From: Neocallimastix lanati (nom. inval.)
Taxonomy: Eukaryota > Neocallimastigomycota > Neocallimastigomycetes > Neocallimastigales > Neocallimastigaceae
Direction: 5' to 3'
Length of the DNA stretch: 60,000 nucleotides
Assembly (NCBI GenBank): GCA_016946835.1
Contig: JACVTC010000106.1
Coordinates: forward strand, 511,501 to 571,500
Part shown: positions 12,763 through 23,640 of the stretch, piece after piece
Numbering within the stretch: position 1 is the first letter of the stretch
How the letters are laid out: each line of letters begins with the position of its first letter
Translations under genes and position numbers: made by a program
Notes under the pieces: generated by a model
Databases searched by the model: none
Told to the model about the DNA's origin: nothing
The model's input: the letters and a program-made list of their open reading frames with translations, nothing else

Positions 12763-14396
12763 GTTAATATAAGTGAAAATATATTTTATTTTATTTTATT
12801 TTATTTTATTTTATTTATTTATTTATTATAGGTGTATTTCACCTGGATTATATGCAGTTAACCTATTTCTTCTAGCTTCCATCCAAAAAGTATTATCTCG
12901 TAATTCATACCAATAATCCCTTTCTGGTCTAATCTTTTTTTATTTACAATAAAAAAAATTAATAAATTTATATATAAATAAATATTTTAATTAAGATAAT
13001 ATAAATATATTTAAATTATACCTCATTCTAATGTAGATTTTAAAAAAGAAAAATATATACATATTAATAAAATCTAAATACGTATAAATAGAAAAAGTAT
13101 ATTTCTCATATCAAAAGAAAAACAAAAATTATAATATACCCATTTGCTTCTCCAAAGTTCTACTAGATAGTATTTTTCCTTTTTAATAATATTTAATATA
13201 ATTTATTAAATTATTTTCTATTAAAAAAAAAATTTATGATAAAAAATTGAAAATTAATTTAGTTTATTTAATTGTATTACCATATCTTTTAAATGGAAGT
13301 ATTGTTGATCTAATGTTAGATTTGAATGTAAATCAGTTAATGATATATCATTCATCCTTTTAATTCATTTATAAAAAGAGAAAATAATTAACTATAATAC
13401 ATTAAAGTTTCTATAATTCTATATAATTAGAATAAATAGAATACCATGATAAATCGTCAGAGTCTAATTCTTCATAAAACTTAGGAACATTTGGATTATT
13501 TTTCTGTAAATATTCATCAGGAAATTCTCTTCAATATTAATATATTATGATTATTTAATATATATAGGAAATTGATTTATTATAATTTTATTTATTTATT
13601 CATTTATTTAAAATTTTTTGTTCTTTTAAATTAATTTTAATTTACCTAAATGACATATCATAGGATTCGTTATAAATTTTCCCTACATTTCTTCCATGTT
13701 TTTTTCTTAAATCTGCTTCTTTCACTGATTTCTATTTTTTTTTAAAAAAAATTCGTTCAAATATTCATTAAAAAAAATTAATATTAATAAATATTATTAT
13801 AGGAATAATTATTATAGGAATAATATTTCTTTAAAATTCTTTAGTATTTATTTATTTACCTCCCACAATAATTTTGAAAATGGACTTTTTAAAAAAAAAT
13901 TTTTTTATATATTAATAATCATGTTATATAGCATTAAATTTTATTATTAATTGCATACTAATATTATATTAAATTTAGTATTATTACGTTATTCGTTTAA
14001 ATTTTTTTAATTCACTATTATTTTCTGTTTCTTTTTCCTCGTTTCTTCCTTTTCTATTATTACTATAATTATTTTTTAATGTATTAATATAGTATTCAAT
14101 TAATAATCATTAATACGATTAATAATTTATTATTTTAATGAAAATTAGCATTTGAATAATTGAACAATTCATTCTTTTAATGAAATTACCAATTTAAAAT
14201 TTAATTAAAACTTTTTTTTAATTATATTTTAAAATTCATACAATATCTTATTTCCTTGACAAAAAATATCATCATAGTTTTGTCTTTCAGGATTATAAAT
14301 TGTTTTTTTTTTCTTTATCTCAGATTTATTTTCTTTTTTTTGATAGTTACTTCGATCTAAACAATCATAATGATATGAATTATATAATGCCCACAT
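12374..14396 (-). CDS. Unrecognised protein, about 330 aa, 10 or so exons
   Basis: Start ATG at 14396 (MWALYNSYHYDCLDRSNYQK), stop at 12374 (YDYDENNENE). The exons join in frame: YNPERQNYDDIFCQGNKIL, NNRKGRNEEKETENNSELKK, TPFSKLLWE, KSVKEADLRKKHGRNVGKIY, REFPDEYLQKNNPNVPKF, NDISLTDLHSNLTLDQQY, EKYYLVELWRSKW, a possible 6-nt microexon (NE, 13022-13027), IRPERDYWYELRDNTFWM with EARRNRLTAYNPG, and a long Lys/Asn-rich acidic tail. It is hydrophilic and rich in Tyr and Trp, without signal peptide, membrane segment or catalytic motif that I recognise. The Trp/Tyr/Arg-rich short motifs recall small structural proteins of axonemes, but that is a guess. The last intron holds (TAA)n (minus sense) at 12692-12763 and (TAAAA)n at 12782-12816. 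Confidence 0.65.
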
Positions 14397-15480
14397 TAAT
14401 ATATATATATATTTTATATAAAATATTTGATATTTCAAATGTTCTATTTTTTAATTATAATTATAATGCAAATATTATTTATTATTATTGACTATATTAT
14501 TAAATAGTAATTTAATTTGATTTAATTTTAAAATTAACTCAATAATAATATATTTCTTTTAATTTCTCATATACTATTATAATATTTATTTAATATTCAA
14601 AATTTATTATTTCTTTTGAACATTTTCCTTTTTTTTACGAATTTTAAATATTTAGGTTAATTTACAAAATTTTAAATATTAAACTTAATTATATTTTTAA
14701 ATTTAAAATTAATTAATAGAACTATATATAAAATCTTAAAATAATATTACTACATTTGTTTCAAATTAATACTATTTTATTATATTTCTCCAAAAATTTT
14801 CTATAAAAATTTAAACTATAACCAGTAATAACTAAATAATTTTATTTATATATTGTGAAGATATTAACCAAATTTAAATAGAGTGATTAAAAGTTAAAAT
14901 ATTATATTATTATTTTTATTTTTTTACTATTATTAGTTATTTTATTTTTAATTAATTAAACACTAAAAAAAAAAAAATTACTATTTATTTAACTAATATT
15001 ATTTTGTTAAAATAATAATATTAATACATATACTTTAACAATAGTTCATTTTAAAATTTCTATTTTATTTTTTTTATTATTAATTTATTATATATATTTA
15101 AAGTAATACATAATATAATTGTAATTAACATATTTTCCTTCTCATTTCCTTTTCCTTTTCTTATATCCTTTTTTTTTTTTTTTTTTATTTATTTTATTTA
15201 TGATATTATTGTATCTTTATTATTAACCCTTTTTGCCATTGTGATTTTTCTGGAAAGGAGTAAATCATGAAAGAAATATCATATCCCACATTTAGTAATC
15301 CTTAATGTTAACTATATACAACTTATTAATTAATTAATTATTTATTTAATAGTTATTAAAAAAAATAACAAATTTTAATAGCATATTCATAAAAATAATT
15401 AATATGGATATCATTTATTTCTTTGCTATTTTTAAAAAATCATAAATTACTCTTTTGATAAGCATTTGTTTTTTTTAAAA
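14397..15480. other. Intergenic, A/T-rich, no gene seen
   Basis: Upstream of the unknown gene; ends at the compositional island that opens the transposon region. Contains only short A/T runs (poly-T 15172-15186). Confidence 0.55.
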
Positions 15481-15930
15481 TGGGAATTAAGGAGAGAGGG
15501 GAACAACAGGGCCTCCAGTCTCTCTCTTAAATGTATCATACTCACATTAAATTTTTTTGTCGTACCGTTTCGGGCGTCGATGTGTACTTCTCTCTAAGCA
15601 AGGCTAATATGAAAGATATTCCTTATACACCTCTTAAAACGACTAGTATCTTTTCAGTGATCTTTTGAACCATAATCAAGGAAGGAACAACTATACTAAT
15701 CCTCTTATAGATCAAGTGTTCTCTACACTAGTAATTAGATAGTCTAGCAACAGGAATATTTAACCATGATGAGCAATCATCAACTTCATTTAAAGAGAAA
15801 AACAACCTGGGAAGATAAAGATTGCCCCATATAAATTCAGGAGGTAGTCAGGGGTTGATCCAGAAACTTTATTTGTATTGTTTGTTAGTCCACCAGGATA
15901 GAAACTGGAAAGACCTGTACAGGTATGACT
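15481..15930. mobile_element. Less AT-biased island, possible LTR or leader fragment of a retroelement
   Basis: Composition changes abruptly here (for example tgggaattaaggagagaggg and cgtaccgtttcgggcgtcga) compared with flanks that are nearly pure A/T. It starts with TGGGAATT; the reverse complement of the region near 20,876 starts the same way. No open frame. It sits at the outer edge of the gypsy remnants. Most likely a degraded terminal or leader part of a retrotransposon, but no second full copy is visible in the window. Confidence 0.4.
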
Positions 15931-17394
15931 AATTATTTTAATAATATTTTTCTTTTATTTATTTTTTTTTGTTTATTTGTTTATTTTTGATTTATAAAAG
16001 AAATCTCATTGATATCTAAATTAAAATAAGAAATATTTTAATTTATATAACATTATGTTTATTATACAATTCTTAAAATAAAATTAATTTATAATTAATA
16101 TTTTCCGTTCGTTATCATTTATATATAATAATAGTCAGGTATATTTTTTATCTAAAGAGAATATTATTTGAATAAATTTTGTTTATAATTCTAGTTCACA
16201 TTAAAATATTTTATTTATATATATATAAAGAAAAAATAAATTAGTATTAAATACTAATATCACAAAATATATTTTTAATTTAATATATATTATCTATTTT
16301 ACAAAAAAATGTTTGGATATTTAGATGTCAAAAAATTTTCTACTTAGATTACATATATATATATATATATTTAGTTTTATTTTTAATAATAAAAAAAAAA
16401 ATATTTACAATAAAATTATATATTATTAATTTATATAAATTTGACATTTATAAAATTTTAGAATATTATAAGAATTACTATTTATATAATATTTTATTTT
16501 GAAATATTATGATGATATATAATGACCAAACAATAATGAAAATAAGATAATTCATTTTCATCCTTAATCTGTAATCAAATATATATATTAAGAATATAAA
16601 CAATTTTGAAATTTATTATAAATATTTCCAAAATTTATTTTAAAGTATTGTATTGAATTATTTTGAATAAATAAAAAAAAAATTTTTTTTAAAATTTATT
16701 AAAATTATACTTCTAAAACTAATTGAAATATTTAGGGAATTTTTTTTTTTTTTTTTTTTAAATAAAATATAGAATATATCTTCAGTATAAAATTTTATTA
16801 AATTATTTGATTAAAATAATTATTATTCAGATTTTTCATCAAAATTTCCAACAATATTTTTAAAGGTATCTTCAAAATTCTTAAATAATTTAATTTCATG
16901 AAATTTACTTCATTTTAATAATAAATTCCTTAATTAATATATATATATAATATATATATATATATATAATTTTTTGATATTTCAATTGTTTATTAAATTT
17001 TTAAATATTGTTCATTATATATATTACTATCTGAAATTTTGTAGTTGATATCCAAAAAAAGAAAAATAATAATAGTAAAATAAAATAAAATAAAACAAGA
17101 TTGAATGATATAATAAAATAGTAAGAAAACTTAAAATTGCTCAATATACCATTTTAAAAATTATAATAAATTTAATGATAAAATAATTGGATCAATATTA
17201 TTTATAAACTAAATAAAAGAAATAAAATAATAAATTAAGTAATAATAATATTTATATGCTTAATAACAATTATTATTTTGAATGAAACTGTATATTTTAT
17301 TCAGTTTTTTTTTTTATTTAAAATTTTATTATTTACTAAAGGATTTTATATAATATTGTTAGTTATGACAATATATATAATAAAAGAAAAATTA
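15931..17394. other. A/T-rich, no gene seen
   Basis: Spacer inside the transposon-rich block. Only AT dinucleotide runs (16350-16370, 16936-16968) and poly-T (16741-16759). Confidence 0.55.
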
Positions 17395-17960
17395 CAAAAA
17401 TCATGATAGATTTATGTAGTTCATGAGTACAATTTGTTGCTCCACATCATCCTGAGGTTAATGGACATTTAGAAAATAGAAACAAAGAAATAATTAAAAT
17501 CTTAAGATATCTTTGATTTAATTAAGAAAAATGGGACGATTATATTTCAGCTTCTATATGAGCTCTTCTTATCACATGATCTAGTGTTACTGGATTCGGT
17601 AGCTTCGAACTTATGTATAGAAGGAAATATTTATGACCTCTTAGTGTTGCAATCTTGAATATCAACAAAATTGAAAATGAATCTAATGAAGAATACAACT
17701 TAAAAAGATTTATTTTACATCAAATATGGGTTAAAGAAGCTATATAAAACATTAAAAAAACTCACTCTTATTAGTCGCAAAGAAGGAAAGTCAGAAACAA
17801 CAATATAAACCTGAAAATTTTGTACTAGTTCTATATTGGAAGAACAAATTAAATACATTTTTCTTAGGATTATATGAAGTATTTAAAAGCATCAAAATAT
17901 ACCTTAGTTTTAGAAACAATTGACACACAAAAAATATTCGAATGGTAATATATACTTTAA
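17395..17960 (+). pseudogene. Ty3/gypsy integrase relic
   Basis: One frame reads SS*VQFVAPHHPEVNGHLENR, then NKEIIKILRYL, KWDDYISASI*ALLIT*SSV, TGFGSFELMYRRKYL*PLSV. This is the second half of a Ty3/gypsy integrase core (family pattern: TxxHPxxNGxxER, then W, then TGxSPFxLxYGR). Six in-frame stops (five TGA, one TAA) make it dead. It is on the plus strand, opposite to the neighbouring gag-protease-RNase H relic, so the two come from different insertions or an inversion separated them. Confidence 0.8.
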
Positions 17961-17973
17961 AAAAATAAGTATC

Positions 17974-20500
17974 TCATTCTATTTTAAAAAAAGTTTTTTC
18001 TTTTAAAAATTTATTAATAAATTCAATATTCACATTTTCTAAAGAAGCTTCATTTTCTTCTTGATTTGCCAATACTTTATCTTCGCTATGGTTTAACAGG
18101 GAAAGAGCATCAACTACTACATTATTTTTACTTTTGTCATACTCCAATATTATACCTAAAGGCCTTACTATAAGACACCATCTTGCATGCCCTGCATTCG
18201 AGAGTTCTTTATTTTTCAATAGATCAATAAGAGATTTAAGGAAAATCTTTGTCGAGGTTATTATCGAACTCTACAGGATAATATATTCAATTGGAGAAAG
18301 ATTATCCTCAAAAAAATAATTAGAGAGACTAGAGGGCGAATCCAAGGAAGAATCTTTAATAAATTTTGTAATATTGTTAACAGTGCACACCGTAATATCT
18401 AAGCTCTCGTTAGGTTTGTTAATATTTTCTCTTTCTTTAAAACATATAAATCTTTATTCAGGTATACTATGAATTAAATATGCCAAAGTATTAAAAAAAC
18501 AGTTTTTTAATGAATGAACTAAAACTTATTTATGTGATATTACGACTAACCTATTGTCAGCTTGAACTATCAATCCAATTAACATGTCTTAAAAAGTATA
18601 TATATTCTCTATTATTCTAAAGTTTAATGGAATAGTAATATTACCAATAGTAATGGGTAATTGAACTAACAAATTTTTCTTGTGTTTACGATCCACTGCA
18701 ACTTGCCTAATTTTACAAGAGCAGAATCGCATTTTCATATAATTATTTAATTTTGATAAGAACTCACTAGTAATAATGTTAATGTTACTATAAGTATTGA
18801 CTAATAGATGTGCAGGTTGGTTTTCAAATGTAGCAACCACTATTGTCAGCTCATCCTCTGTGGTTTGAATGAGATTCGTAGATGTGAGAAATATTATTGA
18901 CAAGAGTTATAGACAAGTTTAAATTAGAAGTTGAACAAACGATACTATTCTTTTAAAGTTTTAATAATTTGGACAGTTCACTTCTAACTTTGGGGTTGAT
19001 ATCCAAAAGCTGTCCAAAGGTAATTTAATTCATCACTAATATTAAATCTGGTTTACCGAAAGTTTAATATGTTAATCGTTATTTTTTTTAGAATCAGATA
19101 ATAAACTGATATTAAATTTCTTCGTTCTTTCTCCATTACTCATTTTTTTATTCAAAATTTCCTCTATTCCTTCATTTTCATTATTTTAAATATTCCTAAC
19201 ATTCACATTCATATTATTAGAAATTGAAATTTTAGTGAAATTGCTTTTATCTTTTAATTTCTTCTCTACATTTATTTCATTTGTAATTTTAGTTAGTATT
19301 TTCTTTTCCCTTGCAGCTACATTTTTTTCTTTTTCTTTCCTAATGTTGGTATTACCATGAAGAAGGGGTGGAAATGGTGAAAAAATTCACCTATTTGGGG
19401 GTTTTGATTTTTTACCTTTTACAAAGCGGTAATGTTAATATAAATACTAGGAGTTTTTAAAACCTTAAATTTTATCCAAGTCCTCTGACTAGAATTTTTG
19501 TCAACTACCTTTCTCTTGATTGTATTAATAATAGATTCCCGGTAAACCAAGATTTCAATAGAAGCAGTTAATATTTAACTGAGAATGTTTCTTCTCCCAT
19601 TTTTTAATTCAAAGGCTTATATTTAAAGATACTCTTTTTGTTATTTTCAATGATCTTTTTTAATTTAGGACATTTGGATTGAAAATTCCTTTTTTCTGTA
19701 TAATAAAAGCAGGTCCTTTGTTTCTCTTTTTGGTGTTGATTTTCTTCATTTTGGATAGATTTATTATTTATTTTAACAAAATATTGTTTTTTCTTGGGCC
19801 TTCTGTCCTATGGCTTGACAAACGATATACTTTTTTTGCCAATAAATAAGCTCTTTCCAAAGTTATTGTGTCACCTTTCAAAAATACGAGTTTCCATACT
19901 TTGTAGTAAGGTTTTAGAAAATCCGTATTGTCTAGAATACCTATTGACTTTCTTTTCTTTTTATCTAATTTAGTATATAAGTATCCGTAATGTATGTTAA
20001 AATCTTTTATCTTTTCATTTTTTCCTCTTATTAAAGAACGAATTTCTCATAATAGAGTTCTAATCTTCAAATATACCATAAAAGACTTTTAAAGAATTAA
20101 CAATTTTATCAAAAGAAGGGTACATTCTTTCGTTTTCTCTATTAGAATTATCAGCTTCCTCAGAAGAATCTTATTCACTCTCACTTTCATTGTCACCATT
20201 CTACTTGCATTTCTTGTTAGTCTTCTATGAATCGTTGAACATCACCTTAGGAAGTAAATAAACAACCATATAATATAGTTTTTAAGTCCTGAATATCTTG
20301 TAGTTTAATCCATAAACCAATATCGGTTGCCTATCCTTGGACATCCCATCCTGGTTGGTATTACCAATCTTAGTTATATCCCTAAACGATTTTTTTAATT
20401 TTTTGAAATCTATTGATGATTCGGGGTTTTAAAGATAGAAAGTCTAGTATAAGTAATAACGAACACGTTAGAAGTTAGTTTTCCCAATATTAAGAAATTC
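17974..20500 (-). pseudogene. Ty3/gypsy gag-protease-RNase H relic, reverse transcriptase missing
   Basis: Read on the minus strand. 19,600-19,740 has a damaged CCHC zinc knuckle of gag (RTCFYYTEKRNFQSKCPKLK; the second Cys, the Gly and the His are lost). 18,589-18,903 has a retropepsin: ATFENQPAHLLVNTYSNINI, where the active-site DTG has become NTY, then LPITIGNITIPLNFRI. 17,974-18,219 has the end of RNase H: SNAGHARWCLIVRPLGIILE and KSKNNVVVDALSLL (family pattern R.ARW...L..Y and GK.N.VADALSR). Protease and RNase H lie only about 370 bp apart with no reverse transcriptase between, so a large internal deletion occurred. Stops and frameshifts are scattered through gag. Confidence 0.75.
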
Positions 20501-20900
20501 TTTTCTTCGAAAAAACAAAAAAATTATATAATATTTTGTTTTATTATTTCCCGATATCTCCATCATATATTTTTTTAAAGTTCAGGGAATATGTAATTAT
20601 CAAGTGGGCTAGAAAATAATTTATAGGGTTCGCTTCTCAAGTGTGGCTCGTGCTTTCTGACGTATTTAGAGCAAAAAAGAACAAGGAAATAGTGAAATCC
20701 ACAAAGGACCTCACCTCAAAGGGAAGTTTGGGACTGGAGAGGCACTATGAGAAAAAGCGTACGAGAAAATTCTCAGTAATAATTTGTATACTAAACACTC
20801 AGAAAGGAAGAATAGCAGGGACAATATCCGCCTATGAGAAAACATACAGAAGTGTTGTGAGTACATTAAAATTCCCATGTCTTGAGGGAAACTAAAGATC
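20501..20900. mobile_element. Possible 5' LTR/leader of the minus-strand gypsy relic
   Basis: Upstream (minus sense) of gag, with much less A/T bias than the flanks and a sharp edge at about 20,895. An 84-codon plus-strand open frame (20,641-20,895) has no recognisable domain and is probably chance in non-coding LTR-like sequence. No second LTR copy is visible to confirm. Confidence 0.4.
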
Positions 20901-21319
20901 TGTTCAAAGTAAAAATATATATATATATATATATAAATTTTGTAAAAATCAATAATTGTTTGTTAACAAAATAATTATATTTTTCTTACTTAAATTAAAA
21001 TAATTATAACTTTATTTAATTATATTATATTTATTTATTTGAATATTATTAATAATTTATTTAATTCAATATTAAATATTTATTAATTTAATAAAAAATT
21101 TTATTTAATTAATTATTATCAATACATTTAGAAATAATTAAAATTTATTTAAATATTCATTTAATTAAATTAAAATTATAATTAAAATAATAAACTAAAA
21201 CATTTTTATATTTTCGATTATGTTTTCTATTATGCATTTTTTTTTGTGTTATACACATATACATTATTATTTATTCTGTATTTTATTAATTATGCACTCT
21301 TAATTATTAATGCATTATT

Positions 21320-21353
21320 GTATATTTTAATGTAAAGTTCCAAAAAATGGATA
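21320..21353 (+). repeat. Direct repeat flanking the copia relic (partner about 24,911-24,944)
   Basis: Here tgtaaagttccaaaaaatgg preceded by ttgtatattttaa; at 24,911-24,944 tgtaaagttctagaaaatgg preceded by ttgtatttttaa. Both are preceded by long stretches of similar composition with tgcattatt-like motifs. The two copies bracket the copia integrase relic about 3.6 kb apart and may be LTR or flanking-repeat remains. Confidence 0.6.
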
Positions 21354-21618
21354 CAATTAGATAAATATCACATTTCATGATCGAAATAATAATTATTATT
21401 TTATTTTTTTATTTTCGAACATTAGATTAGATTATAAAATCAGTTAATTAAGGTTTTTCCAATTACTTCTTAGAAGTAATCGGTTTTACTCAATTAACAT
21501 GATAATCTATATTTTGACTTTTGATTTAATTTTTTCCTTGAGAAGAGACTTGTTAAGATTAAAAACCCCTTTTTATATTAAACTTTATTTTTGAAAAAAG
21601 TATTAACAAGACTCTTGT

Positions 21619-21670
21619 AGTTCTCTTTGAGAAATCAAGAATTATTATTATAACAATTATAATATAGTAA
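21619..21670 (+). repeat. Inverted repeat arm (partner about 22,597-22,672)
   Basis: Reads gttctctttgagaaatcaag then tattataacaattataatat. The reverse complement of about 22,597-22,672 reads gttctctttgaaaagttgaa, then later the same tattataacaattataatat block. A third weaker direct relative lies at about 22,437-22,483 (gttctttctaattcttgagt and attataacgaattataata). Possibly decayed LTR ends. Confidence 0.7.
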
Positions 21671-22659
21671 TAACATTAATAAAATATTTAATATTTTTAT
21701 TTTAACAAAGCAAGTTCTAATAAAACAAATTAAACAATAAAGCATACAAACTAAAATTCTTTTAATTAAAAATTTTTTTATATTATTAATTTATTATAAT
21801 TAAATATTACAAACTCACTTATTGAAGAAATATATATATTATCTTTTTTGTTTTTCTCAATATATTTATTAATATTATTTAGTTATTATTAAGTGGTAGT
21901 TTATAATTTAATTATAATTAATTTTATAATTTAATTATTTCAAAATTGTGTAAATTAGACTTATTCCTAATTAAATAATCTACATTTCTTAATAAGGTAA
22001 ATAATATATATATTTAATATTTAATTAGTTAATATAATATTCAATTATTTAATTAATTTTAATTTTATTTAGTTATTAAATATTTATACATTAGTTAATT
22101 TACAATATATTTATATAGTTAATTATAATAATACATTTATATATTCAATTATTTTATTATTTATTTAAATAGAAGAATAATTATTTAATTTGTATATTTA
22201 TTTAATTAAAATTTATTTAGTTGGTTAATTATGTATTCATTATATTAGTTTAAATTTAATTATTTCAATTATATTTAATTAAATTTATTTTTTTTAATTT
22301 AGTTGATTATTAAAATTTTTAATTTGGAAATATAATTTTATTTATTAGTGGTATTACAAAACTGTAATAATTTAATTAATAAAATTAATTATAATTAAAA
22401 ATTTTTAATAATAGCTTTATTATTACTACTTACCTATAGTTCTTTCTAATTCTTGAGTCTATTATAACGAATTATAATAAACAAAACACTAAAATTTTAA
22501 AAGAAAAGATTTTAATTATAAAATTTGTTTTATTAAATTAATTTGTCTTATTAATAAAATTATTAAAATTTAATTATAAAATTTATTATTTCTATTATTA
22601 TATTATAATTGTTATAATAAAAACTCATGACTTTTCAACTTTTCAAAGAGAACTCAAGA

Positions 22660-23640
22660 ACCTAATTATTATTTTTTTTGTTATGGCTTGTCAGGAACAG
22701 AATGTATAAAATTTATGATTTATATATTTTGTACTGTTGTCGGATTTTAAAATAATAATATTATAAGGAGTTGTATTTGTAATAAATTTATGAAAGTTAG
22801 CAAATGTATTGTATACGTTGCTTTTATTTTTAATTAATTAGATCCCACATTTTCTTGAAAATTCATCAGAATCAATTAACGATTAAAACCATTATACGAA
22901 GTTCCTAGTTTTCCTTCTGCGTCGGTATGAATGAGTTTTAAAGGTTTTTCGGCTTTGTTAGAAGAACTGTAGAATTGTTTTTTTTTTCAACTTGCTGATT
23001 TTACATTGATAGCAATCTTTATTGTTATGATTGTAGTGTCGAAATTACCATTTAGATATAAAACCCTTTTATTTTTAATGTTATTCATATTTTTTAAATT
23101 TTCATAACTGTTAGTAACTTGATGCCTGTACCATTATCGATAATCGAGTTGATTTTTGTATTAACATTTTTAATATAATTACAATTATTGATGACAGAAA
23201 TGTTTTCTAAAAAAAAATCATATATGTTTCTTCATTATTTATATCATTTTTAGCTATAGTTTTCACATTGTCTTCTCACAGTTGTCTTTTTTTTTTATAT
23301 AATTAGTGCAATAATTATTTTTATATTAATTTCTTGTATTTATATATTTTTTATTTTTATTTTTATTTCGTTTATTATTGTTATGTATTTTTTTAATAAG
23401 GTTATATTTACAATGGTCTGTTGATTGACCTTTTGTCTTGTAGATATGGCATAAATAGAATTGTCTCAATTTTCTCATATGTTAATTTTATTAAAAGTTC
23501 CAACATTTTCATTTATATTATTGATACTTATTTCATTATTAATAATAGCTATAATATATTAGTCCTTTCGAAAAAATCTTGTCTTTTATATAGTTCTGCT
23601 ACTAGTTCATTAAAGGCATTAAAAATATAAATAGGTTATG
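22660..23640 (-). pseudogene. Ty1/copia integrase relic
   Basis: On the minus strand 22,880-23,060 reads HNNKDCYQCKISKLKKKT, a gag_pre-integrase-type C-x2-C region, then (frame shifted) SSSNKAEKPLKLIHTDAEGK and LGTSYNG, matching the copia pattern PLELIHTDxxGP. 22,690-22,830 reads SNVYNTFANFHKFI and IIILKSDNSTKYINHKFYTF, matching the later integrase region (vFkeFkaxvE...LRsDNGgEYxxxxFxxfC). Frameshifts and a stop (FCS*QA) break it. Farther upstream (minus sense, 23,060-23,640) are similar but unreadable fragments. Reverse transcriptase is not seen. Confidence 0.75.

Larger units (their letters stand above)
20901..22640. other. A/T-rich spacer with related short repeats
   Basis: No gene seen. 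Contains a 9-bp-arm palindrome (21,462-21,480, attacttct-t-agaagtaat) and repeat copies described separately. Probably the decayed end of the copia element at 22,660-23,640. Confidence 0.5.

Noticed and set aside
17395-17960. Reassigned TGA codons (TGA read as Trp) as explanation for the integrase frame
   Set aside because: All intact genes in the window use the standard code, and the same frame also has TAA; a decayed element explains it.
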